A stretch of DNA of 36,861 nucleotides from an uncultured Bacteroidales bacterium (GTDB lineage Bacteria > Bacteroidota > Bacteroidia > Bacteroidales > Paludibacteraceae): contig CADBVL010000021.1 in the NCBI GenBank assembly GCA_902798015.1, positions 1 to 36,861 on the forward strand. Direction: 5' to 3'. Each line of letters starts with the position of its first letter. The stretch's first letter is position 1. The position numbers and the translations under genes are program-made. The notes below the pieces were generated by a model. The model was not told the origin of the DNA. It saw only the letters and a list, made by a program, of their open reading frames with translations, and searched no databases. Below, in pieces: positions 24,129 to 33,309 of the stretch.

Positions 24129-27100
24129 TACGATGCTTGGTAAAATATCTATTGGTGTTGCCCGTCCTTTGGTTTAGTTTAGGTGCAATAGCCCAGAGTA
24201 AGGACGGACATTTGCAGCAAGCCATCCATGCTATTAACCAAGGCGATTATCGCGTAGCCGATCAAGAGGTTATGCTGGTACAACAATGGGGATGCGAACA
24301 AGAGCACGCTTTCTTCATTCAGGACATGGACCATGCCTTGGGATATCTACAACATTGCCCCAGCTCCAGTCTCCCCCAATGGCGCCAAGACAGCATCGCC
24401 CTATACTTAGTAGAGGAGTGCGGAAGGCAGGTTAATGAACTGAATAACAAAGGAGAGAAAGCCGAAAAGCTATGTCAAGTAGGGATCCGGATGTGCGAGA
24501 TAAGTATGTGTCAGCGCCATCAGGATTATGCCGTATTACTCTTTGACCTGGGGCTATACTGCCAACAAAGAAACGAGATAGAGCAAGCCGCTGAGTATGG
24601 CCGGCGCGCAGTAGAAGTATTTATCAAGAACGGATTAGAAAAAAATAACACCTATTGTAGTATCGCCGGTTTGACAGGAGCTTACTTTGGTGCGCTGGAA
24701 GATTATACCGCTGCCTATCCGTATATCAAGGATGCTTTCGAGGTATGTATGCGCACAAGCGGTGAAAAACATCCGTACTATTCTTTTTTACTCAACGTAT
24801 ATGGTAAGTTGGAGGGACATATAGGAGGGTATTATACGGACAGAGGAGAGTTTGACGAAGGCATAAAACACTATTTGAATGATCTGGAGTTGCTCAAAAA
24901 AACTCCCGAAAGCGGCGGGCAATATGCCGTCATCTTAAATAATCTTTCTGCTGCTTATGGCGATATAGGAGATTACCCCAATGCGCTTAAATACGGGAAA
25001 GAGTCATTAGCTCTACGAAAAAAACTCTATGGAGAAAAGAGCGCTGAATATGCACTTGCCGTGATTGTGATAGGTACAACCTATATGTCTCAAGGGGACT
25101 ACCAGCAAGCCCTCTCCTGTTATCAGCAAGCAAAAGAGTTGTTTGAACGCCTTTCTATTCGAAATAATTACTATGCTCAGGTACTGAATAATTTAGGCGT
25201 GGTTTATAATGAGGTGGGAGAATACAAACAATCGGAATACTATCACTCGCAAGCCAAGCAATTATACAAAGAGCTCTTCGGAGAAAAGAGTTCGAATTAT
25301 GCAAGATCTCTCTCTAATTTAGGAGCATTATACCTCCGGTTGGGAGACTTAAAAAAAGCTCGTCTGTATTGCGAACAATCCTTGTCTATCTATGAATACG
25401 TCTATGGTAAAGATCACATCAGATGTGCTACCGTGTTAAATAATCTTGGTTCTATATGCGATCATCAGCGGGACTTTGATATGGCCGAATACTATTATGA
25501 CCGTGCACTTGCAATCAACAAGAAGACATTTGGCACTGACCATTCCGATGTGGCTACCGTTCTAAATAATTTAGGTTTACTCTATGATCACAAAGGCGAA
25601 TATCAAAAAGCCATTGAATACCATAAAGAGGCATTATCTGTTCGTAAGCGTCTCTTTGGCGAAAAAAACATACACACGGCCGATTCATACGTGAACCTGG
25701 GAGGCGCGTATGATTCTATGAAAGACTATGAAAATAGTATCCATTATTACAGCAAGGGATATGATATCTTACATAAACTGTTTGGCGATCATCATCCCAA
25801 TACCGTACAGGCGATGAGCAACCTTGGTTTCTCTTATTTTGAGAAGGGCGATTATAAAAATGCGGTCCCTCTCCTGGTCCAATGCTATAACATCCGCAAG
25901 CAACAATATCTTCGCTCTCTCGAATTCATGACCGAGTCTCAACGTGATACGTACTGGAATGCAATGAGTTATGAGTTTGATTTTGCCATACCTAATATGG
26001 TCAATAAATGCGTTCATCTCAAACCGGAATATGCAGGTCTCGCATATGACAATTTGTTATTCTACAAAGGGATTCTTCTTCGTTCGGCAGATGCCATAAA
26101 GCATTCTATTTTAGAAAGTGGCGACAAAAAACTTATTCGTCAATGGAATGAACTTCATGACTTACATACCCAGATTACAGCTATGGAGACGAGTGACCCT
26201 TCTTCTTTGTCATTACAGGCGCTTAGGAAACAGGCCGAGGAGATAGAGAAAAATTTGACTCGTACCAGTTCTGTCTATCGCCAAAGCCACCAGTTGGACT
26301 CTCTTCGATGGACGGATGTCCGCTCTGCGCTACGACCAAAACAGGTAGCGATAGAGTTTGGAGATTTTATTGATTTGGAAGGGTTTATACACTACTATGC
26401 GCTTGTTGTTCGTCCGGAAGATAAATACCCTCACTATGTATTGCTTTTCGAGGAATTGAAGATCTACAAACTATTAGCCCGGTCCACCGTAAACGCCCAA
26501 TATACCTATACGCAATCAGGGGGAACACTTGCACGGACAATATGGGGCAATCTCTTACCCTATTTACACCAAGGAGATACCGTGTTTTATTCCGCTTCAG
26601 GCATGCTCCATCAGATAGCCATTGAAACATTGCCCATCAGCGAAGAGCACACAATGAACTCTATGTACCACATGGTACGACTCTCTTCCACACGAGAATT
26701 GGTAATTCCCCACAACCAAGTACCAAGCCAGTCCTCCGCCACTTTATACGGAGGAATATATTACGACGTGGATATGAGCGATCTGGCGGCGCAGAGCATG
26801 AGTTACAGCAACTTAGCTATGGCCGGTTCCCGTGCGGTAGTGGATGAGTCGATGCGCGCAGGTGTCCATTACCTGCCGGGCACAAAGAAAGAAGTGGAGC
26901 AAATCCGGGACATCTTGCAACCTAACCATATCGCCACCAAGGTATATACCTCGGACGCAGCCAATGAAGAGTCGTTCAAGGCTCTGAGCGGTCAGAAACG
27001 CAATATTCTCCATATCGCAACCCATGGTTTCTATTGGTCGGATTCAACCGCTCACAAGAAACGGTATTTCGCGAAGGAAGCTTTAACTCCGGATAACACG

Positions 27101-27532
27101 CCGGTAACCATCGATCCCCTGCGGCGCAGCGGCTTGCTCTTTGCCGGCGCAAACATAGCATTAAGAGGGCATAGCAGTGAATTACCAGCCAATGTACAGG
27201 ACGGCATACTGACATCTCAAGAAATCTCTTTACTGGATTTACGTGGTGCAGACATGGTAATTCTTTCCGCCTGCGAAACAGGTAAAGGAGAAATCACGGG
27301 CGAAGGGGTCTTCGGTCTCCAGAGAGCGTTTAAGATGGCCGGCGTACAGACCATTTTGATGTCGCTGTGGCCCGTTGATGACGATGCGACCCAGATGATG
27401 ATGTCCTCTTTTTACCGGCATTGGATATTGCAGTACGAGACAAAACGCGATGCCTTTATTCATGCGCAAGAAGAGGTAAAACAAAAATATCCGCAACCTT
27501 CTTACTGGGCTGCGTTCGTACTATTAGACTAA
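24125..27532 (+). CDS. secreted TPR-CHAT caspase-like protease
   Basis: A signal peptide near residues 1-24 (LLVLPVLWFSLGAIAQ) leads 1135 residues. Residues ~100-600 hold about ten TPRs with kinesin-light-chain wording, for example AEYYYDRALAINKKTFG and AIEYHKEALSVRKRLFG. A helical linker follows. The C-terminal CHAT domain has catalytic His967 in IATHGF and Cys1050 in SACETG, then GEGVFGLQRAF and LMSLWPVDDDAT. CHAT domains are clan CD peptidases related to caspases and separase, usually cleaving a partner protein when the TPRs sense a trigger. The signal peptide places this one outside the cytoplasm. The catalytic pair looks intact. A substrate among the neighbours is plausible but unproven. 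Confidence 0.92.
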   Translation: MIRCLVKYLLVLPVLWFSLGAIAQSKDGHLQQAIHAINQGDYRVADQEVMLVQQWGCEQEHAFFIQDMDHALGYLQHCPSSSLPQWRQDSIALYLVEECGRQVNELNNKGEKAEKLCQVGIRMCEISMCQRHQDYAVLLFDLGLYCQQRNEIEQAAEYGRRAVEVFIKNGLEKNNTYCSIAGLTGAYFGALEDYTAAYPYIKDAFEVCMRTSGEKHPYYSFLLNVYGKLEGHIGGYYTDRGEFDEGIKHYLNDLELLKKTPESGGQYAVILNNLSAAYGDIGDYPNALKYGKESLALRKKLYGEKSAEYALAVIVIGTTYMSQGDYQQALSCYQQAKELFERLSIRNNYYAQVLNNLGVVYNEVGEYKQSEYYHSQAKQLYKELFGEKSSNYARSLSNLGALYLRLGDLKKARLYCEQSLSIYEYVYGKDHIRCATVLNNLGSICDHQRDFDMAEYYYDRALAINKKTFGTDHSDVATVLNNLGLLYDHKGEYQKAIEYHKEALSVRKRLFGEKNIHTADSYVNLGGAYDSMKDYENSIHYYSKGYDILHKLFGDHHPNTVQAMSNLGFSYFEKGDYKNAVPLLVQCYNIRKQQYLRSLEFMTESQRDTYWNAMSYEFDFAIPNMVNKCVHLKPEYAGLAYDNLLFYKGILLRSADAIKHSILESGDKKLIRQWNELHDLHTQITAMETSDPSSLSLQALRKQAEEIEKNLTRTSSVYRQSHQLDSLRWTDVRSALRPKQVAIEFGDFIDLEGFIHYYALVVRPEDKYPHYVLLFEELKIYKLLARSTVNAQYTYTQSGGTLARTIWGNLLPYLHQGDTVFYSASGMLHQIAIETLPISEEHTMNSMYHMVRLSSTRELVIPHNQVPSQSSATLYGGIYYDVDMSDLAAQSMSYSNLAMAGSRAVVDESMRAGVHYLPGTKKEVEQIRDILQPNHIATKVYTSDAANEESFKALSGQKRNILHIATHGFYWSDSTAHKKRYFAKEALTPDNTPVTIDPLRRSGLLFAGANIALRGHSSELPANVQDGILTSQEISLLDLRGADMVILSACETGKGEITGEGVFGLQRAFKMAGVQTILMSLWPVDDDATQMMMSSFYRHWILQYETKRDAFIHAQEEVKQKYPQPSYWAAFVLLD

Positions 27533-27537
27533 GCACT

Positions 27538-28524
27538 ATGACCTCCAAAAAGAACAAGCAGACATCACCCGGTCTTCTGCAAGGCCTGTGGCGGAAGACA
27601 CGCGCAAAAACCCGCGAGAACTTTTCCGAGCATCCGCTATGGGAGTTATGGGTGGATGTGATTACGGTTACATTGCTTACCCTGCTCTTCACGTGGCTGC
27701 TTTTCGATAGCGACTTCTCCGGTAATATATTCGGCACGGCAGCAGAAATAGATACACCGGAATTGATTGACCTCTATTCGGCAAGCGCTCACCAAACCGA
27801 TGTACCTCGCTATAGCAACATAACCTTGCTTTCCATAGACGGCTGTTCGCGCCAAGAGGTAACCACCGCCCTGGAGATATTAAACGGGATGGAACCTCGG
27901 GCAATCGGCGTGGATGTCGTTTTTCAATACCCCGCCGAAGAGGATGACGCACTGATCAATGCAATCGTCAATAATGACAAGATCGTAATGGCTACCATCC
28001 CTTCCAATGGCAGTTATTTCGAGCAAGCACTGCGTGAACAGGAAACCTGTTTCGGATCAGTGGTCTTCAACACATCCTCGCGGTACGATGTAATACGGTC
28101 GTTCTTGCCTGCCGTACTCAATGAAACGGATACGACATGGTCTTTCGACATACTTCTGGCACGCAAGGCTGGGGCAACAACCGGCTGCTTTGTTCCGTAC
28201 GACAAACAGCAGTATATCGCATATTCGAACCTGATGATGGACACGCTCAACTGTCTTGATCTGATAGACCCCTCCGCTGATTTAACGGCCATTGCAGAGC
28301 GGGTTAAAGACAAAATCATTCTCATGGGAGATCTGAATGCACTTACCGATCTTCACCGCACTCCGATTGATGCCAACCTATCGGGTGTGATGATCCACGC
28401 ATACATGCTGGATACCATCCTAAGACGTGACATCATCCGGGTATCGCCCGATTGGCTAAACTGCTGTATTTCAAATGGGCATACGATGATGCAGAGGGCC
28501 TGGCTTTGCGTGTCACCCAATTGA
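27538..28524 (+). CDS. CHASE2-domain membrane protein, main part
   Basis: The ATG at 27538 lies five bases after the CHAT stop. A membrane helix (VITVTLLTLLFTWLLF) precedes an extracytoplasmic CHASE2 sensor domain: VPRYSNITLLSIDG, EPRAIGVDVVF, AIVNNDKIVMATIP, KDKIILMGDLN, SGVMIHAYMLDTIL. CHASE2 proteins normally finish with two or three membrane helices. Here the frame changes after SPDWLN and soon stops, while the expected helices continue in the frame of 28452-28712. Either the gene is frameshifted or the C-terminal part is made separately (TGATG overlap at 28522-28526). The domain senses an unknown periplasmic signal. Confidence 0.8.
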   Translation: MTSKKNKQTSPGLLQGLWRKTRAKTRENFSEHPLWELWVDVITVTLLTLLFTWLLFDSDFSGNIFGTAAEIDTPELIDLYSASAHQTDVPRYSNITLLSIDGCSRQEVTTALEILNGMEPRAIGVDVVFQYPAEEDDALINAIVNNDKIVMATIPSNGSYFEQALREQETCFGSVVFNTSSRYDVIRSFLPAVLNETDTTWSFDILLARKAGATTGCFVPYDKQQYIAYSNLMMDTLNCLDLIDPSADLTAIAERVKDKIILMGDLNALTDLHRTPIDANLSGVMIHAYMLDTILRRDIIRVSPDWLNCCISNGHTMMQRAWLCVSPN

Positions 28525-28712
28525 TGCTCATGATACTGGTGGTCGTATTACCCGGAGTTGCCTGCTTCTGGCTATGCCGCTGGTATTTTGATTTCACTCC
28601 CACCTTCTTTGCCTTGGCCATTCAAGCCGTCGTGTTGGACATTTGGGTCGGCATCATGGCGATTGTATTGCATCTGATCAAATCCGTTCATTCTAAAAAA
28701 TCAAAGAAATGA
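28452..28712 (+). CDS. CHASE2 protein C-terminal membrane part (other frame)
   Basis: This frame supplies KLLYFKWAYDDAEGLALRV, then two membrane helices (LMLMILVVVLPGVACFWL and FFALAIQAVVLDIWVGIMAI) and a basic tail, as expected for the end of a CHASE2 protein. It overlaps the upstream frame by 73 bases, shifted by -1. If made separately, the ATG at 28524 overlapping the upstream TGA is the best start and gives 62 residues. A frameshift, natural or from assembly, is the simplest reading. Its stop overlaps the ATG of the next gene (ATGA). Confidence 0.65.
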   Translation: MAKLLYFKWAYDDAEGLALRVTQLMLMILVVVLPGVACFWLCRWYFDFTPTFFALAIQAVVLDIWVGIMAIVLHLIKSVHSKKSKK

Positions 28713-29512
28713 AAAAGACACGTCTGGCTTTCATAGTATTACTCAGCTTTATTGCCGTCCATCTGTTTGGGCAGCAAGGAAATGGTCTGTATGTTCACTC
28801 CTTAAAAGGTAGTATACTCCATTGTCCGTATACAGCGCATGCATGGTCCCAGCCGGCCATTAAACAATCCGTTACACGCTTGGATTCCATAGAGATAGCC
28901 AAGAACAGCGAAATCGTTCTGATTGACGGCGCAAACGGCCATGTATATCGGTGTACCGAACCCATGCGGGATAATATCTTGCATTGTATCCAAATTGCCC
29001 GAAAGCAGGCTAATAATCTATTGGAGGCACTTTCCCGTCAGTTGGTTGCAAACGCGATGGGAAAAAACCGCGCATCCAAAGTGACAGTCGCCGGAGTGAC
29101 AACGAGAGTGGAGATACCGGACAATATACATGACTCCATTGCCTGCCTGGCTATTGCCGCAGCACAGCAGATCCACCTTACCGATCATGCTTCGACCCTG
29201 CCGAAATGGAGCATAGTGGAACAGGATGGCTTGATGCATTTCGTGATAACGAATGACACGCAGGAAACATATTGCGTGAATATATTAGCTTACAACCGGA
29301 ATACGAAAGAAGTATCGCTATGTATTGTACCCTCTCCGGACACCGATCCGCTTGCATTGGTTCTCTTCGAAGGAGAAACAATGGACTTGAGCATGTTCCC
29401 GTTCATACCGGATCCTGCATGCGATTACACACTCTTTGCAACCAAAAAGATATATAGCCCTGCTGCTGTACAATCAATCCTTCGCTATCCTTCTGAGTTG
29501 AATTGCAAATAA
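28709..29512 (+). CDS. secreted protein of unknown function in the CHAT-CHASE2 operon
   Basis: A signal peptide (MKKTRLAFIVLLSFIAVHLFG) leads a 267-residue protein. The early part (YVHSLKGSILHC, IAKNSEIVLIDG) reads like a small beta barrel, the middle is helical, and the end is beta-rich (VNILAYNRNTKEVSLCI, LVLFEGETMDL), in the style of DUF4384-like domains seen next to CHAT and CHASE2 genes in Bacteroidetes. I cannot assign a function. Coupled by ATGA overlap to the CHASE2 C-terminal frame. Confidence 0.72.
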   Translation: MKKTRLAFIVLLSFIAVHLFGQQGNGLYVHSLKGSILHCPYTAHAWSQPAIKQSVTRLDSIEIAKNSEIVLIDGANGHVYRCTEPMRDNILHCIQIARKQANNLLEALSRQLVANAMGKNRASKVTVAGVTTRVEIPDNIHDSIACLAIAAAQQIHLTDHASTLPKWSIVEQDGLMHFVITNDTQETYCVNILAYNRNTKEVSLCIVPSPDTDPLALVLFEGETMDLSMFPFIPDPACDYTLFATKKIYSPAAVQSILRYPSELNCK

Positions 29513-29522
29513 CACAAAAATA

Positions 29523-29930
29523 ATGTACCACTTTGAATTAGTAAACATACGCACCGGCGAGACGGGAGAGATGGCCATTCTGGATGATATGACCATCGAG
29601 GATTTCTGCCGTAACCTGCGTTGCGAGATGGGTTTACCCTACACCCTCGGCTCGCGTGAACACCTCATCATCGACAAACAGAACCGCATCTTCATGCAGG
29701 ACATGGAGGTGATCGCGGAGCATGTCGATATGCTATGGGAAGGGGGAGACGACCCGAACGACCCGGACAAAGAAGGAGCCATATACGATGAGACATCCTA
29801 TTTCCCGGAGGACAAACACACGCTTCAGGACCTGTTCCCGCAAGTCGGAGCGAACGTCCTGTACGGCCAGGATTACGACCGTATCGGCTGCAAACTGATA
29901 GCTATCACCGAGGACGAGGAAGAAGAATAA
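29523..29930 (+). CDS. small acidic protein, pRiA4b ORF-3-like features
   Basis: A 135-residue cytosolic protein without signal peptide. The N-terminal ~60 residues look like a beta-grasp fold (MYHFELVNIRTGETGEM, then EHLIIDKQNRIF). The second half has TLQDLFPQVGANVLYGQDYD and an acidic tail, similar to the TL-x-D-L...YDFGD pattern of plasmid pRiA4b ORF-3-like domains, but the W-H-I part is missing. Function unknown. It ends on the base before the GTG of the PARP-like gene, so they are co-translated, which suggests a regulator or antidote of that protein (inference). Confidence 0.65.
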   Translation: MYHFELVNIRTGETGEMAILDDMTIEDFCRNLRCEMGLPYTLGSREHLIIDKQNRIFMQDMEVIAEHVDMLWEGGDDPNDPDKEGAIYDETSYFPEDKHTLQDLFPQVGANVLYGQDYDRIGCKLIAITEDEEEE

Positions 29931-31466
29931 GTGCGGATGCTCAAACGTCTGATCATATTTCTCTTGCTATTCCTGCCCATAGCAGGCGGGGCATATGCGG
30001 CGCAGTCGTACTATGTCGTCACGGCCAACACACTCAATGTGCGTTCGGGCCCCGGCACATACTATTCCGTCGCGTACAAACTGCACCGCGGCGACACGGT
30101 CGTAGCGACGGGGGTAAGCGGACAATGGACTGTCATCCAACGCAACGGCTTGCGGTATTATGCGAGTAACCGTTATCTGCGTTATGTGGGGCCCGTGACG
30201 CAAAAAGACCAATCCTCTCCGCGGCGTAAGAAAGCCTCCACATGGGACTCGCTGTTCGAAATCACAAAGGTGATCATCTGGATTTTAGTCGCCATCGCGG
30301 TCATAGGCGGCTTCATCGGTTTTGAGGTGGTAGCAGGCTTTGCGATATGGGGTCTGATCATCTGCGGTATAGGTGCTCTCATCGGATGGATGTTCTTCGA
30401 CAACGGCACAGCCGGCGCCGTCGTCACCATGGGCATTGAGATAGGACTTGTCGTTGTGATAGTTACCTCCTTCTCCGGTTTCCGCTTCCCGCGTATAGCC
30501 GGCTTCGGTTATCTCATCTGGGCCCTCATCTCATTGCCGTTCTATATCTTGAATCTGCTGCAGTTCTGGCTCTCCAAACCCTGGCGGCCGCTGATGAAGC
30601 ATAACCGTCTGAGTGACAGTATGAAACCCGGCATGCGCACGTTCCTGCGCATCCTCCAGATACCTTTCTATATCGCGCTGACTCCGCTGCGGTTCATCAA
30701 TGCGGTCTATTATAACATCGTCATCTACAACCTCTACGCATGGTCGAACTACGTCATCGAAGTGCTCCTTCCTTCCGACGATACGGAAGGTGCAAGTGAT
30801 TTCGCGGACTGGATCATCTATCTCCCGAAACGTATCGGTAAATACTGGCTGTGGCATGGGATACTGACCACTATCGAGAGTGTCGTATGGACCATCCTTG
30901 ACACCATCTTCCCTGCCGTCACGCTCTATCATGGCACGGCTCTGGAGTACGCCGATAACATGCTCTGCGACCCCCACCGCAACGACCATCGTCACCGCAA
31001 CCGCGGATGGCTTACCGGCGTATGGAATGTGGGTGGAGGTAACTACGCCGGAGACGGTATCTATTTCGGTATCTTCCGCTCGACATTACGCAACTACGAG
31101 AAAGGTTCAGCTATCGCCACACGCGTCACGATGGGCAAGACCATCGATACGGTTCTGATGCCCGATTACGTGTACAGCCAGGCCGGCTTCCCCAATGCCA
31201 AAGCCGTATCCAACTGGGGACTCGACAACGGCTATGTATGCGGCGAATGGTGGCGGGAAGACAGAGGCACAAACTGGTGGGAGATATGTATGTACGACCG
31301 GCAGAACCGGTACAACGACAGTTGGCGCATACGCCCTATCTATGCCATCCATTCGAACAGCGGCATCATGCAGCGCATTCCCGGCGGACCCGCCCATTGG
31401 CTTTTCCGCAAACAAGTCACGCGTGACATGCAGACCTCTATCAAACAGGCACTGGACATAAAATAA
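29931..31466 (+). CDS. SH3b - multi-TM - PARP-like ADP-ribosyltransferase protein
   Basis: Start is GTG 29931 or ATG 29937 (29931 abuts the previous stop). A signal peptide is followed by a bacterial SH3 domain (TANTLNVRSGPGTYYSVAYK), then several membrane helices from about residue 105 to 210. The C-terminal ~180 residues resemble a PARP-type ADP-ribosyltransferase: TLYHGTALEYADNML, GNYAGDGIYFGIFRSTLRNY and TNWWEICMYDRQNRY. These supply the H-Y-E triad at about H334, Y378 and E451 (GTG numbering). Such domains transfer ADP-ribose from NAD+ to targets. The side of the membrane on which it acts is not clear. It shares the region with a TIR and a macro protein, both ADP-ribose-related. A UUCG terminator follows immediately. 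Confidence 0.72.
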   Translation: MRMLKRLIIFLLLFLPIAGGAYAAQSYYVVTANTLNVRSGPGTYYSVAYKLHRGDTVVATGVSGQWTVIQRNGLRYYASNRYLRYVGPVTQKDQSSPRRKKASTWDSLFEITKVIIWILVAIAVIGGFIGFEVVAGFAIWGLIICGIGALIGWMFFDNGTAGAVVTMGIEIGLVVVIVTSFSGFRFPRIAGFGYLIWALISLPFYILNLLQFWLSKPWRPLMKHNRLSDSMKPGMRTFLRILQIPFYIALTPLRFINAVYYNIVIYNLYAWSNYVIEVLLPSDDTEGASDFADWIIYLPKRIGKYWLWHGILTTIESVVWTILDTIFPAVTLYHGTALEYADNMLCDPHRNDHRHRNRGWLTGVWNVGGGNYAGDGIYFGIFRSTLRNYEKGSAIATRVTMGKTIDTVLMPDYVYSQAGFPNAKAVSNWGLDNGYVCGEWWREDRGTNWWEICMYDRQNRYNDSWRIRPIYAIHSNSGIMQRIPGGPAHWLFRKQVTRDMQTSIKQALDIK

Positions 31467-31468
31467 AC

Positions 31469-31492
31469 GGCACCCTTCGGGGTGTCTTTTTT
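31469..31492 (+). terminator. intrinsic terminator with UUCG tetraloop
   Basis: Stem 31469-31475 pairs with 31480-31486 (core CACCC/GGGTG) around TTCG, followed by a T run. It ends the CHAT-to-PARP operon. Confidence 0.9.
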
Positions 31493-31521
31493 GGCTTTTT
31501 TAGTAAAAAAAACGGGAAATG

Positions 31522-31553
31522 CTTGCGTATATCAAAAAAATGTTGTACCTTTG
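31522..31553 (+). promoter_or_regulatory. promoter block copy 3, before the lipoprotein gene
   Basis: CTTG at 31522-31525 and TACCTTTG at 31546-31553, spacer 20. The surrounding sequence (GGCTTTTTTAG, AAACGGGAAATGCTTGCG, TATATC) matches the other two blocks with a few changes. Confidence 0.87.
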
Positions 31554-31623
31554 CGGCGTAAAATGTGTCTGTGGCGCATTTTGATACGAACAATCAACAT
31601 AAATTAACTAATTTATAGACATT

Positions 31624-33309
31624 ATGAAGAAAGGTTTATTCCTGAGCCTCATTGCTGCAGTAGCATTGTTGGCATCGTGTAACAAATCGTTACCGAACCC
31701 CGAGCAGATTAGCGTCAACCCGAGTCCGCTGGTAAAAGTAGGCAACAAAGTGGACGCTGAGATCACCGGTACTTTCCCTGAGAAGAAATTCGCTAAGAAA
31801 GGTGTGCTCACCGTTACTCCGGTCCTCAAATTCGAGGGACAAGAGGTAGTTGGCGAGCCTGTTACCTATGTAGGCGAGAAGGCAAAAGAGAACGGCAAGA
31901 CCGTGAACTACCGCAACGGTGGTAAGTACAGCCAGAGCTGCTCTTTCGACTATGTTCCCGCTATGCGCAAATCGGAGCTCTACCTGCGCTTCGAGGCTAA
32001 AGTAGGCAAGAAAGTGATTGAGATCCCTGACCTCAAGATCGCTGACGGTGTAGTCGCAACCGACGAGTTGGCTGACGCACGCGACAACAAGAGCGCAACC
32101 ACCCCGGACAAGTTCCAACGCGTAATCCAAGAGCTCACCGAGGCTGACATCAAGTTCCTCATCCAGAGTGCTGAACTTCGTTCGTCTGAGACGAAGTCTG
32201 AGAGCGTAAAAGGTCTGCAAGCAGCCCTCAAGGACGCAAAGGACAACGAGAAGAAAGAGATCAACAAGATTGAGGTTTCCGGTTATGCTTCGCCGGATGG
32301 CGGTATGGACCTGAACGAGAAACTCGCTCAGAACCGTCAGAAAGCTGCTGCTAACTTCCTCAAGAAAGACCTCAAGAAGAACAAGGTGAACAACGCTATC
32401 GAGTCGAACATCACCGCTGAGGACTGGGAAGGCTTCCAGAAAGCAATGGAGAACAGCAACATGCAGGATAAAGACCTGGTACTCCGCGTGCTGTCGATGT
32501 ACAGCGATCCTGAGGAGCGCGAAGCACAGATCAAGAACCTGAGCAATGTATATGGTACTATCGCAGAGGAGATCCTCCCGGCTCTCCGTCGCAGCCGCCT
32601 CATCCTCACCACCGACCTGATCGGTAAGAGCGATGACGAGATCCGCGAGTTGGCAAAGAACGACCCGGCTCAACTGAGCGTTGAGGAGTTGCTCTATGCA
32701 GCTACGCTGACCAATGACCGCGCTGAGAAGACCGCGCTCTATGCTAAGGCAGCTGATATCTACAACGACTACCGCGCTTGGAACAGCCTCGGCCAACTCT
32801 ACCTGGAGGACGGCAATATCGCAGAGGCGCGCCGTTGCTTCGGTCACGCGCTGGAAATCCAACCGAACGATCCGGACGTGAACTACAACGCAGGTATCGC
32901 AGCTATGGCTGACGGTGACCTGGAGAAGGCAGAAGAGTACCTCGGCAAGGCTGCCGGCACCAAGGGTAACCTCAACGCAGCCCTCGGTACCCTCTACACC
33001 AAGAAGGGTGACTACGCTGCAGCAAAGAAAGCTTACGCAGACAACGCAACCAACAACGCAGCTGTTCAGCAGATCCTCAGCGAGGATTACGCAGGTGCTG
33101 CCAAGACATTGGCTAATGTAAAAGAGCCGAATGCTACGACTGCTTACCTCAAGGCTGTAGTAGGTGCACGCACCAACGACAAAGCTGCCGTGATCGACAA
33201 CCTCAAATCGGCTATCGCTCAGGACGCTGCACTCAAGAACCGCGCTGCTCAGGATATCGAGTTCGCTAAGTTCGCTGAGGAAGCTGAGTTCCAAGCAATC
33301 GTTAAGTAA
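31624..33309 (+). CDS. TPR / OmpA-like outer-envelope lipoprotein
   Basis: The N-terminus MKKGLFLSLIAAVALLASCN is a lipoprotein signal with lipobox LASC. Residues ~20-170 are beta-rich. About residues 215-250 resemble an OmpA C-terminal, peptidoglycan-binding motif (VSGYASPDGGMDLNEKLAQN, RQKAAANFL). Residues ~370-480 are TPRs (YRAWNSLGQLYLEDGNIAEA, EDGN spacing). Lipoproteins of this layout are common in Bacteroidales and probably tie the outer membrane to the wall. Codon use is strongly biased (GAG, AAG, CTC), which suggests high expression. That bias also creates a long false antisense frame. Its stop overlaps the next ATG (TAATG). Confidence 0.85.
   Translation: MKKGLFLSLIAAVALLASCNKSLPNPEQISVNPSPLVKVGNKVDAEITGTFPEKKFAKKGVLTVTPVLKFEGQEVVGEPVTYVGEKAKENGKTVNYRNGGKYSQSCSFDYVPAMRKSELYLRFEAKVGKKVIEIPDLKIADGVVATDELADARDNKSATTPDKFQRVIQELTEADIKFLIQSAELRSSETKSESVKGLQAALKDAKDNEKKEINKIEVSGYASPDGGMDLNEKLAQNRQKAAANFLKKDLKKNKVNNAIESNITAEDWEGFQKAMENSNMQDKDLVLRVLSMYSDPEEREAQIKNLSNVYGTIAEEILPALRRSRLILTTDLIGKSDDEIRELAKNDPAQLSVEELLYAATLTNDRAEKTALYAKAADIYNDYRAWNSLGQLYLEDGNIAEARRCFGHALEIQPNDPDVNYNAGIAAMADGDLEKAEEYLGKAAGTKGNLNAALGTLYTKKGDYAAAKKAYADNATNNAAVQQILSEDYAGAAKTLANVKEPNATTAYLKAVVGARTNDKAAVIDNLKSAIAQDAALKNRAAQDIEFAKFAEEAEFQAIVK

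Noticed and set aside
29523-29930. Ubiquitin-like modifier
   Set aside because: A beta-grasp-like start is possible, but there is no C-terminal Gly-Gly and no E1/E2/JAB partner in the window.
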